Below are positions 14,201 to 25,180 of a stretch of DNA of 64,000 nt, in pieces. The stretch covers positions 682,001 through 746,000 of the forward strand of contig JAUDYN010000007.1 in NCBI GenBank assembly GCA_030407005.1, in the 5' to 3' direction. This DNA comes from Desarmillaria ectypa. Taxonomy: Eukaryota > Basidiomycota > Agaricomycetes > Agaricales > Physalacriaceae. The notes below the pieces were generated by a model. The model had not been told where the DNA came from and did not search any database. It saw only the letters and a list, made by a program, of their open reading frames with translations. Made by a program: the position numbers and the translations under genes. How positions within the stretch are numbered: position 1 is the first letter of the stretch; each line of letters starts with the position of its first letter.

Positions 14201-16670
14201 GAGAGTTGCCGCCAAGCAGGAAGAAGTCAGAATCCCCTTTGATCCTGTCCGACTCGAGGGAGAGAAGGTCAGAGATGATGTCGCGGACGAGAAGCTCGCG
14301 CGACGTCATGGTTGAGGCGTTCTGACGAGCGAACTCTTCTTCCATGGTGGCAAAATCAACTTGGCCATCAGTGCTCTTCAACAGTGGTGTCCTCAGTACA
14401 CGAAAGGGATCAGGTAGGATGTAGCCTGGGAGGATTCCGGATATGTACTTCATCAGAGTTTCCTCATTAGGCGCGTCCCGACCTGTCATGGAGACAAAGG
14501 CTTCGGGGTTGCCGTCATGGCGGAAGCGTACGGCGGCATCGGACACTCCAAATGTGGATAGCAGTGTATGCCTGAGTATACCAAGGTCGACTGACACCTT
14601 CGAGCATGCGACAGGTTCGGAGAGTGCTGCTAATGGAGGAGGAACCTCTGCTTCGAAATGACGTTGAACAACAGGGACACTGTCGGTCATGCATCCAAGA
14701 CCGAACCGAGTCGCCAGTTTAATCCGAAGAGGTTTGCCAGCACTAGCGATGATAGGCCATTGGTGGACATACAATAAACACTAAAGCTTAAAGCCGCACC
14801 TATTCTTCGGTAAGTCCGCCATATAAACGATCGCAAATGGCCACTTTGAAGGGTGCAAGTGGTCTCTAAAACAAAGTTGTCGCTCAGTTGACTGTGACTG
14901 AATAGCAAACTACAGCTCCACATACCTTAGTAGATCGTGGAGCTGCGAAAGACCAACGCGAGGCCGGTCAGGCTGAGGAACTATGACGATACCAATGACT
15001 TCCTGCAGCGCGTTGTGCTCGATTGCAAAAGCCAGAGAAGCCTTTGATAAATGGTCAGCTACTAAATAGATTCACAAATCGATGCGGCCTACCTTGACAT
15101 GGTCTCTTGCCGCCGTCATAATGGCCTCCTCAATCTCGAAAGGTGAAATGACTTCCCCTCCCTTGTTGATAATCTCTTTTGAACGGCCAGTAATGAATAG
15201 GTAACCATCAGAATCCACATATCCCACATCTCCCGAATCAAACCATCCTTCACTCGAGAAAGCCGACGTATCGAGAGGCATGTTGATGTCCGGAGAGATT
15301 TCGTAGCCCTCAAATGTGGGCAGTCCACGAACCGACACCGCTCCAGTTTTCCCGGTTGGTAGCTCGCGCTCCAAATCATACGGATCACGGATCGATATGT
15401 ATGGACCGCATGCTATTCCAGAACATCCTGGACGTTCAAGTCGGTACGTCGTAGGCGGAGACGCGATTGGCATGCATCTAAATAAAGATCATGGTCATCA
15501 GAATGTGGGAAAAACAAATTGCAGTTAAAACTTACTCCGTCATCCCGTACGAAGGCAAAATAGTGGCTTTATTGAATCGACTCTGGAGTTCGACAGCGAG
15601 GGAGGGAAGTAGACCGCCTGCAGCATTGCAAATCATACGAATACTGATGTCGCGATCTGGTTCAATGTAATCGGGTTGTGACGTAAGGACAGCATGATGG
15701 ATGGTAGGCGCGGCGTAGTACCTTTGCCACTAGCGTCAACCAAGTAGACGAAGTAATGAAATATGACATACCAAGTTGCATGTAGCTGGGAAGCGAGATT
15801 CCAGAATGCGATCGCGTCAAAACCGGCGCACATGATTGCGCTTCCGCCAGAAAAAGCAGGGGCCCATAGATTTCGTACAATCCCACCGACATGGAAAAGT
15901 GGCATCATGTTTACTAGTTTGAAAGTTAGAACTATGGTAAGTGCATAGACAGAATACTCACAGTTGACGTCGCGCGGTTGGAGATCCCATGAATGAACGA
16001 CAGCCCAAGTACCCACAATCAAAGACCTTAAAGTATACGGTACAACCTTTTTCTTGCCACTAGTACCTGAAGTGTGGAGAACGAGCGACTGGTCATGAAG
16101 CCCGTGTGGCGTCGACGGAGGAGGAATGATCATGTTACCGCCCACCAAGGTCATATTGAACAATCCCGCGGGTCCGGTAGGATGTCCTTCAATGTAGATG
16201 ATCTCACAGCCGAGGGCATCTCGAAGAGCCAGGAGCTCCAAACGGTGTTCGGCCTCCTTCGTAGAAACGATTGCTTTGGCGTTCAAGCGATGCGCATCCT
16301 CTCGAAGTTCCGATGCCGTGCAGCTCGCATTGACTGGGGCAACGGTGTGGTAAGTAGCAAGGGAGAGAAGGGCGAGAGCGTTCTCGGGCCCGGTGGGAAG
16401 TGCAATCATAACTCTATCATTAGGGCCCAAAGGCGACCGGGATGGGGAGTGGGGAAGCGCAAAGTTTTTGACAAAAGAGTGGAGGATGTCATGATTTAAT
16501 GATGGCCGAGAGGCGTCTGGTGAATGAATGGCAGGTGCTGGTGTCGAGCAGAGACAGTCGAGCAGCGTATGGACCCGTCCTGAGCTGACAACACGTTCAT
16601 CAATCAGGTCTCCAAGAGAGACACCTGACGAGGGAGTGAGGCCCCGTAAGAAGGAAAGTGGGATGGACAT
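11231..16670 (-). CDS. NRPS-like A-T protein with membrane segments and three beta-helix modules (Pls-type)
   Basis: This is a single-module, condensation-domain-free NRPS-like enzyme of roughly 1,500 residues. It starts MSIPLSFLRGL at 16670. The adenylation domain shows LVLHTSGTSGKKKVVPYT (A3), MMPLFHVGG, YGMTE (A5), GWFDSGDVGYVDSDGYLFIT (A7), GRSKEIINKGGEVISPFEIE (A8) and PKNSAGKPLRIK (A10). The thiolation domain has SDFFLLGGNSLLLGKL, with Ser for the phosphopantetheine arm. After this come hydrophobic segments alternating with three hexapeptide (left-handed beta-helix) modules, at RLLGAHIGKNVHIAH, YRAMGAKVGRRIYWPG and LRALGAKIGKNCAIYVGG. It ends KERTEVR with TGA at 11231-11233. The same order, A-T then membrane-separated tandem acetyltransferase-like domains (TIGR02353-type terminus), defines bacterial epsilon-poly-L-lysine synthetase Pls. 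The substrate cannot be read by eye; isopeptide homopolymer synthesis is inference. Introns are canonical and the frame is intact. Confidence 0.85.
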
Positions 16671-19600
16671 GGTGTCAGAGGGCTTCTAGCACAAATCCGA
16701 CTCTGCGTCTCCTCAGGGGATGGGGAGGAAGAAGACCAGGCTTAAGTAGAATGCGTTGACTGGCGGTGCTTAAGAAGGAAGCCAGACGGAGCCAATCAAC
16801 AAAAGATAACTGTCGGAAGCACACGACGTGGAGTTTCACATCCAAGGATGTAAGCGACGGAAAACAGTCTCGAGCTAAAATGTGATAATATGGGAAACGA
16901 TTTTGCATCATAATTTGATAGACCCATGGAGCGAGCGAACGTATGTAATTCTAAGTTTGGCAATCGAATCGAAGAGCAGAATAATTTTCGTTCATGAGGA
17001 TCCGGAATTGCGGGGCCGGCAGATAGGCAAAAATAGTCCCATTCATGCAGATTTCTTTGATCTGTTATCGAAGGCGACCAGCATATCCTTACGATTTTTT
17101 CGTAGTAAAGCTCATTTGAGCCAAGCAAGCAAGCTCAAAGCGCCGCCAGGGTCGCAGTATACTACAGGCGCCTACACACCTCGCAGTCAGTGGAAACGAA
17201 GACGTGTTACTGGAAGATAGACGATACTTGCCTTTCTTTTCGTCATAGAAACTAATTGAGCCTGGTGCGTGGACCGTACCGGTTCGCCCGCAGGACAGAG
17301 CAACGGACGCATGGAAAAGAAGTTCGACTGACAACTTTGATGGCAATCCAGTTCAAGGGATGATAACAAATATACACAAATACCGGCGTTCCATTATGCG
17401 TGTCGTCAAGTCGCCTGCAAGTGTCGCCGCTATGCCCCGAAAATGCCGAAGAAAAAGCATCGCTGGCTGTCAACGGCGGCTGAAGCATAGGCTTGGCATT
17501 CCAGATCTTGGCGCACTGATATCGTTGAGGTACCAATTTCAATCCAGAATTTCAACTGGATTGGAATTCCAGTGGACGTGAACTGCCTCATACAGGAGAG
17601 ATCGTGCTCTTTCCGACTCTGCCAGTCAGTTTGATTTGGATTTTTATCCTTATCACACGGAAAACGCGAGCCTGCAACTCTTAGTCCCATATTTTGGGGT
17701 CGTATGTCATGGCCATTTAGGGTTCATGCCGCGTTCTTCTCGGGAAACATTGTATTGAATGAGCCGGGTCGTCTGGTCTCCAATAAATCCATTATCTGTC
17801 GGGCGTCGGCATCTCACATACGTCAAATATGAGCGCCATTATGTAGGTACGGGTCCTATATTGTTATTACTAGCTTTGTACTCTCTAAATGCAGTGCCCT
17901 TCTTCGAATTCCCTGAATAACGATAGGAACACTGCATATAGCAAGGCCCTTTACTCATTCCCTTCGTAAGTCGGACCGTCCCGGATGAGAAAAGGACAGG
18001 CACACCAAGCATACGTTAGCGAGAAAACATCGAAGCACAGATACTTTTAATTCCGGTCTGTAGATATCAGAAAACTCAGAAAACACTGGATAGTCGAGGT
18101 TACTCGTCGTCATTATTGCGTGTCAGTTCTCAGGGAATGCTCTTGGTCTGAAGATCTTAGCGAGATCTTCCCGGCATTGATCGATCAATGTGATTTTGAA
18201 ATACACGGCGAAGTTGGAGTTGAACCCACTTAGTACCGTGCTAAGTATACCATAGACGAGAACTGTAGGAGCATTGCATGCCCCGGCGCCAATTGGAACT
18301 CCGGGAGTCGCCCAGATGTCGGGTCGGTTTTCAGTCGTGCCGTGTCGAGGTGAGAGCTCGCAATGTTTAAGGGGAGGGGTTCGGGTTTTGAGATGGCGGT
18401 CGGGACGTTTTCAAAGCGAGAGATCGGGCTTTGAGAGGGCGGGGTCAAGACAATTGATATAGTGCTCTCCGAAGATTGAAGCTCTGGACCTTTCGGGACG
18501 TTTGAAGTCAACAGTCCATTTACTGGTAGGATTTTGGGGTATCTTGAGATACTTTCATTTCCCTTTTGAGATGTTGCCGTCTAACATCGAATCTTAAATT
18601 CTACTGAGCGACGGTGACTAAGCGAACGGAGTCTATCGATAGCCTCGCCTCGCCCGTACGCGGAACTAAAGATATCTGAGTGTAGGAATTATGCAACTAC
18701 TACAATGTGTAGGTGCGCATAAGCCTTCTCCAGCTTGTTCTCTAACCCACTACCACATTTTGAGACCCTAGTCTGTAAAGTCAAAGTCGTGAAGTCTCAT
18801 AAATTTCGATATTCATTTCGGGCTGAGCATGTTAGAGTTCATTTCTCCGGCTTCCAACTTAATTAGTCTTGATGTGTTCCAAGAGGAAGGTAAGCACAGC
18901 TTCCCATTAGCATAAGCTCCGTCAGCCATTAGGATGGGTATCATAATGTCACTGACTCACCTTTTCGAAAGACCCGTGTTACAATGAGCGGCTCAAAAAT
19001 GTCTGCAATAAATGTCCCGATCCCAGTGTATCGAACGTCGCGAACTTCAGGCCTCAAATTCCCAGAATTTCCGCTCTGATCCGTTGTCTGGACGTGCCCC
19101 GAACTCAGGATATCCAAAATATCGACTACAAACGTCCACAGTTTCAGTCTCATCCGTCTCGAGATCTAAACCGTTTCTCTCCTACAAGTCAAATTTCTCG
19201 GCGTCTCCGAAATAAGTGTCTGCCGCCTGACTCGGCCCTCCAATACCTGGCTGTTGTTCCTTGGGGTCAAGAGATCTGACGTTGTAACTCGAGTCTGCGC
19301 TGTCTTCGGAGAATAGAGCAGCCGCTGAGACGTTGAATCCTCAAAGTACGTATATTTTTGAAATTTGCTTTAAGTGTTGTCAAGTTGAGTTTTCGGGCTC
19401 GATCACGATTTCATCACGAAAAAAGTGTAGCCAGTGCCGAAGATACCGTTCAGTAAATATCCGGTTTGCATTAAGATGGTAGCAGGCATTTTGCGAAGGT
19501 CAGTCTTCAACACGGTGAGTTAGTGATGACAGTATGGTTCAACGGAGTCCCGGACGATCGAGCAGAAAATTCTATGACGGAGAACGAATATCGCGGTCAT

Positions 19601-22600
19601 GACTTTCAATCATGACGCGTTGTTATCATGGGAAAACCCCGAGGAGAATTTGTCAGCATTTAATTTAACCGGTAACCGTCGTCAGAATCAAAACTCAAAC
19701 GAATCTCTAAAATCCCACTATATGGATACTCCAGAGTATGTTTCCCATCCAGCCGTGGCATAGCCTACCTACCGGTGTCTATAAATATCATGTTACCATC
19801 CACGGTCGAACTTTAGAGGTACTTGGCAAGTCTCGCTAATACCCGATTACTCAAGAAACTTGAATCCTGCATACTTACTCACCAATGAATGTTACTTTCA
19901 CACACGGTCGAACTTTGGGAATGCTTGGCAGGTCTGGCCAACACCCCGCAGTCGATGCTTCCTCATTTCTGACTGATGGATGTTACTTCATCTGCATTAC
20001 CAGGAGATAATGAATGTATTTTGTGTGAACTCACGCAATAATGGATTATCTCGCGTGCGAGCGCGCCCGATAATACTAATGCCGTTGTAACAACTCATAC
20101 AAAAGTCTCCATCTGCTTCAAGCACGAGAATTTGACGCAGTAACGCCTTCGATAAGCGCAGGCCCAGGCTGTAGCACACGGAACTCATCAAGAAAGAAGC
20201 GAAGCGGACTACGTTCACGCAGAAGTGACGTTGCTTTCCTCTCCCGCGAACATCGTCTTTGATATCGAGATATCAAGTTCTTAGTAAAGATGAAGGCTCG
20301 GGCGCATCGTCCGGCGTATAGATCAAGTGCCAATAGTAATTGCCGATGACGAAGTATTTCTTCCGAGTCGAGCGTTGGGACTGTATAAGCGAGCCACTGA
20401 GCCATAGTAGTTAGCTGCTATCATTCTCACGCAAACCTGCCCAACCTCATGGCAGTTATCGATGTCCGGTGAAGGAACGGTCGAGCAAGAACGATGGGGA
20501 TGTTATTCTCAGGAATTTACGTAGCAATGTCGAAGGGTGTGAGATGGAAACACATGGTAGAAAGAACCATCGGACATAGTAGTGCTCGAATGGAAGGGAG
20601 TATGACGACTTTGAGAACTTTGGAGTCAGGGTCGATGTTTTAAACAACTCGGAGAAACCTGTTCACCGTGATGCGTCTTGTGCGCGTCGTCCTTGGCACG
20701 ATTTACCGACTAGTGCACATTGGAGGCTATAATTTATAGGTTTAGAAGCAGGTGGACTCAATATCTAGGGTCTCTGTAGAGTCCTATGAGTCAGTGTAGC
20801 ACATGTCCAGTATGATTGTTGAGTGTAAAATGCGCAGCTAGCACAAAGAAGTTGAAGAAGACTTGTGGTGTCGTGGAAAGCGGCGGGTAGCTGATATCAT
20901 ATCTCAAACGACGACTCTGAAACGCTTTGCAGAATTACCGTGTCTGACGGCCTACCTAACATGTAAAAGCAACTCCAAATAAATCCGAGAGAGGATGAAG
21001 AGTGTCGCCGTACCAATCTAAAGGATCAGGCTAATGATTGGCACAATGATATTGACATGATAAGGAGCTGGTGGAGGGAGATTAAGCAAGCACCAGTGGA
21101 AACTTGAGCATAAATTCCAGAGTGCCCCGAGGCATTGGTATATCTTGGAAAGAATCTTGATAGGTCGATATACGTATCTTTTTCCAAGGCACCGGGGTTC
21201 CGCCCATTCTAGCGTTTCTACCTTGGCTTTCTGATACTTGCCCAGAGAAAGGGGTGGAAAAATTCTGAGGGTTGGATGCCACGATCTTGACAAGATTAGT
21301 ACGTCAGCGGTACCTGCGGAGCATAGCAGCACTAAAGGCGAAAGAAGATGAGCATTGAAGTCGAGGATTATTGACCTTGGGAACGGAGAAATCGCCCTAG
21401 TTCTGACGGCTGGATTCGACGGAGATAGGTGTCAACATGGAAGTACAGGCCCTCAAGGATCGGAACGATTGATGGGTCTTGTCCGGACTCGATCTTGGCT
21501 TGAACTTCTCACTCCCGCCGCAACCAAAAAATGTGAGGATGATGTCGATAGTGCATTGATAATGCCATTGAGTTCACATAGCAGAATCGACTGTCATCGA
21601 GGGTGAGAGAGGTTCGAGTGACGAATCTACGTGCAAGCCTTGCTGCCGGCATCGCCATAGAGTGACCTGGATGGGACCTTTACTTGTTAACTTCGTGAAC
21701 TCAAACCGGTATTAGATGTGCCTTTGTGAAAACTCGCTTGTATGTCGACGACCGCCCATGACAGTGGCATCGGATGCAGGATGTCGGCGGTGCGCCGGAC
21801 TTGAACCCAAAAGCTGTGATTAAGTTGCGACTTCAACTCTGAGGCGTTTCTCGTGTGTAGTGGCCATTAATGAAAGAGATTATTGTGAGAGAGATAAGCT
21901 GAAAAAAGAAAATATCCAGTTACATCTTGTGCAGGGACTCAGTATTAATGTCGACGTAGTCGTATTATTCACTGATGTCTTACCAGACTAGGTCGAAACA
22001 CATCCATCGCTACAGCACTGTCGCCGATTCATCGCGTTCAAACAGTCAAAGGATACTCTGACATGTAGTTCGGGACCCAGAAGGATTATTCGTCTATAAC
22101 GAATACAACCTATCCAGAAGTCTTCATCCACGGGAAACGGTGATCGTACCTCGATAGTATGGTAGAGTATCTCGGGAGGTGATCTATGCGTGGTAGGAGG
22201 TACTGTGGCTTAGTATGATACATTAGAGGCCACCTAAATATAAAAGACTTGTTGATTTTTACGTCAAGAAAACCAGGGAGTAGCTTATAATTAATGGGAG
22301 AAACGAAAGATAGTACATAACTGTGCGAACCTTCCGGACGTGAATGATTTGACGCGATACACAAGAGTCCACAAGTCCCTGAGATAAAACGACGCGCAGT
22401 GTCATCGGCAGATATCAAATTACTGCACCTCAATGCGTAGTCTACTCTAGTTAGTATCCGTCATGCTTGACTGTCCCTGGAAAAATACGGCTGATGTTTC
22501 TTTGTGCTTGGCGATCTTTCTCGCCCCTGCTCAGCGACCATTATCCTTGGTAAGGGTGCTTCAAGCTTAGGGTCCAGGATTTTGAGTTACTTGCTCATAT

Positions 22601-23035
22601 AAATTTGTTACATGAGGACTCGGAGGATAAAAAAGTCTAGACGTTACCCTGGCGGCCGCAGGCCACTTTTTAAGCAAAGCGTGCAGAATAGAGAATAAAT
22701 TTGGGAATAGAGCTAAAATAGAGATGCGCCAACAAATAGATTACCCGTTGGATCTTGTTCTGGTGTAGAACTACTCAAAACGACTACTTAGCCGAGGGTG
22801 ACGCGCAACGCGGATCTGGTCCGCCACACTTTGGCAAAGCGACACAAACACTGGTGGAGTATAAGAACTGGGCGAGACGCACATACGGAACCCACCTTTC
22901 TTTCCTTCCTACTTCCATCTGCTTAGATCCTGGTGATCTTTGAGCCTTTACAGTCTAATTCAACTTCCAGCCTATTTGCACATCTCTATCCTATTTCACG
23001 CTTCTTTTTTACTACAACCTAATACGCCATTCGAC
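16671..23035. other. Gene-poor region, 6.4 kb
   Basis: No recognisable protein domain was found on either strand. Open frames are short (60-112 codons), overlap in several frames and do not chain through plausible splice sites into a known family. The longest are on the minus strand at 18230-18511, 20118-20405 (with a second frame at 19997-20218), 21018-21332 and 22110-22433. I could not identify any of them. The frames at 19997-20647 hold a few protein-like runs broken by stops, so a decayed gene is possible. No transposase or reverse-transcriptase motif was seen. An imperfect direct repeat lies at 19801-19990. The last few hundred bases are the promoter and 5' UTR of the His/Asp-rich secreted protein gene. 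Confidence 0.45.
19801..19990. repeat. Imperfect direct repeat of about 100 bp, two units
   Basis: The segment CACGGTCGAACTTTAGAGGT at 19801 recurs as CACGGTCGAACTTTGGGAAT at 19903. Each copy is followed by a similar CTTGGCAxGTCT stretch and, further on, by xATGTTACTT (19889 and 19979). The match decays between these blocks. It has no coding context; the origin is unknown. Confidence 0.55.
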
Positions 23036-24747
23036 ATGGTTTTCGTTACTGCTCACTTCACCGTTCTCGCTGCCTGTATCTCTCTCGCTGTTATTTCTCA
23101 GAACTCGCCCTCTGTCGATGCCGCCGCTCTACCTCGCTCTGATGTCACGAAAACTAAGCTCGCCGTTCGCAAAGAGGCACCGCTTATGCCCCTTCCTCCT
23201 CACGCGGCCCACAAATCTGCGCCAGAATTTCACAAAGGCAAGAAGACTGAGAAGAAGGGAGATAAGAAGCACAAGGAGAAGCACCGTAAAACGGTTCGCC
23301 GCCTTATTTTCTGTTGATGGGCGTGAAATTGACGCATATATGCGCCTTGATTTGTAGAGATTCGCCAGTCCGGGTGAGGAGCCTGTCGCCATGCTGAAGA
23401 GGGCAGGACAGCAAGCCTACTTCGATCATGACGGCACATCCATTCACCGTCGCGCTCACGACTCGGAGCGTGCTCGTGCCCATGGCGGTCATGGCGATAA
23501 TCGCGAAGTCATTTTCAAAGGGAAGAGAAATCACGCTCTCATTCACCGGCGAAGTCCTGACCATGATCACGATCACGATCACGAGCATGACCATAATCAC
23601 GATCACGAGCATGAACACGAGCATGACCATGATCACGACCACGACCACGATCATGATCACCATCGACGCTCTGCACTTGCCTTCGGAAAGTCCTCTGTAG
23701 TTCCCTCTTCGATGAACGGACACTCTCGTCGAAGCCCTTCAGAATTCACTGAGGAAAATGGGTCTAAAGGAACTGTCGATATTATGGTACGCTGGCAAAT
23801 CTATTTTGTAGAATCATCTGACCATTTCTCCATAGTCCGACGACAAGAAACTAGGGTCGTTGTTGCTGAATGTCACAGACGGAACCGTGACCGTATCATC
23901 GAACGACCAGACGGTCATTTATCTCGTCGAAATCACTGACTCCGACGACAGCCAGGATAAGTTCGTTCAACTTCAGACGTTCCCCATTAATTCCACGGCG
24001 GGTCCCCGTTGCGTCACATATTGCACAAGACCTTCGGGGCCCGAGGACTTGTACGACAGCCCTTGCGAACCGGCCATCTCTGGGAGTGACGAGAGTCAGA
24101 CATTCTTGTACGCCAAGAGTACCGGAGCTCTCATTCCCTTGGGTCATAACTCCAGCAACGCGTCTGGACCGCAGACAACCAATTCTAATGATGGTGGAGA
24201 GGACGTCACAGACTTAGAGGAGAGGAACGAGGAGCCGAAAAGCGTAACAATGATATTCACTCCGAATAGTCGGGCTGGCAACGCTACGGAGGATTCGGGT
24301 GCCAGTACCGAAGAGGACTCATACGCGTCTACGATAACCGTGACAGAAACTCAGACGGCTACTGTTACTGCCACCGTCACTAGCACGGCATCTCCGCTCT
24401 CCTCGGCGACGGCACAAGATGCCTCGACGGACTCTAGCAATGCTCCCTCGGCTACACCCAGCTCGCTCAGGGTCGAAGTCTATGCGCCGAACGCATTTTT
24501 TGACTCCGAGTCCTTATCTTCGCAAGAGGCGACTTCAAGCACGTCTGACACTGACACCGCAAACGCGCCTACATCGACATCCGAGAATCCTGTTCAGGTC
24601 ACTACTGAAACTGCTGCTACTGAGAGTCCTGCTTCTTCGGCAGTATCGACGACGGACAACTCAAGTTCAACCGCAACGGTGGCAGCCCGGTCACAGATGA
24701 CGGCGGTGAGTACGGCACCCTATAAATGGAAGTTCAGCAAGAAGTGA
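23036..24747 (+). CDS. Secreted His/Asp-rich protein with dibasic sites and Ser/Thr-rich tail
   Basis: I do not recognise a named family. The ATG at 23036 opens a clear signal peptide (MVFVTAHFTVLAACISLAVI, cleavage likely near VDAAALP). There are three exons: intron 1 at 23294-23357 (GTTCGC...TAG), and intron 2 follows GTVDIM. After a Lys-rich stretch comes a low-complexity block of alternating Asp/Glu/Asn and His, about 33 residues (roughly 23563-23660), that could chelate divalent metals such as Zn, Ni or Cu. Six dibasic sites (LKR, HRR, GKR, HRR, HRR, SRR) lie around it and would suit Kex2-type processing. A folded-looking middle part (NVTDGTVTVSSNDQTVIYLV, then CVTYCTRP with paired Cys) is followed by a long Ser/Thr-rich tail ending KWKFSKK. 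There is no hydrophobic GPI signal at the end. The tail is probably O-glycosylated. The DNA under the His/Asp block is repetitive, so its length may vary between strains. Confidence 0.78.
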
Positions 24748-25180
24748 GAGAGTTAGCTACGAAGTTTTTGTGTACTGTAACAGTGAATGGACGTTTTGAA
24801 GATCCTTGCAGAGTCTGCGCTTTTTACATTCTGAGTAATAATCATGCTGATTTCCTTTGATAAAAATCAAAGCAGTTCTAAGGTTCACCGAACGCTCCAA
24901 CTGGAGCACATGCAGTATTCTTCAAGGTGCTCACCGTTGAAGACCGTCAAGTTTGTATTGGTCAGATTTAATGTCTTCTCCTTGATGACCTCATCACTCA
25001 CACCCTTGTAGTTAATCCTGTTCATGACACTGCGAGTTGTAGTCCTGATCGTTATCTTGGTTCCAATAGCGTGTCTGCATTGAAGATGACACGTAAAATG
25101 CATTCGACCTCCACACTGTAACATTAGTAACACAACGATAGATGAACATCATCGACATCTGCACAGGTAAGAAAACCCCT
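24748..25180. other. Intergenic or possible 3' exon of the CX4C-repeat gene
   Basis: The minus-strand open frame 24885-25133 contains Cys/His-containing, protein-like sequence (CGGRMHFTCHLQCRHAIGTK and onward). It could be an extra 3' exon of the neighbouring minus-strand gene if that gene splices past its apparent stop at 25181. I cannot decide from the sequence alone. Confidence 0.3.

Noticed and set aside
23428..23723. Met/Thr/Ile-rich and Val/Met-rich frames overlapping the His/Asp block
   Set aside because: These are other-frame readings of the GATCAC-type repeats in the secreted protein gene. The true frame is set by the signal peptide and exon phases.
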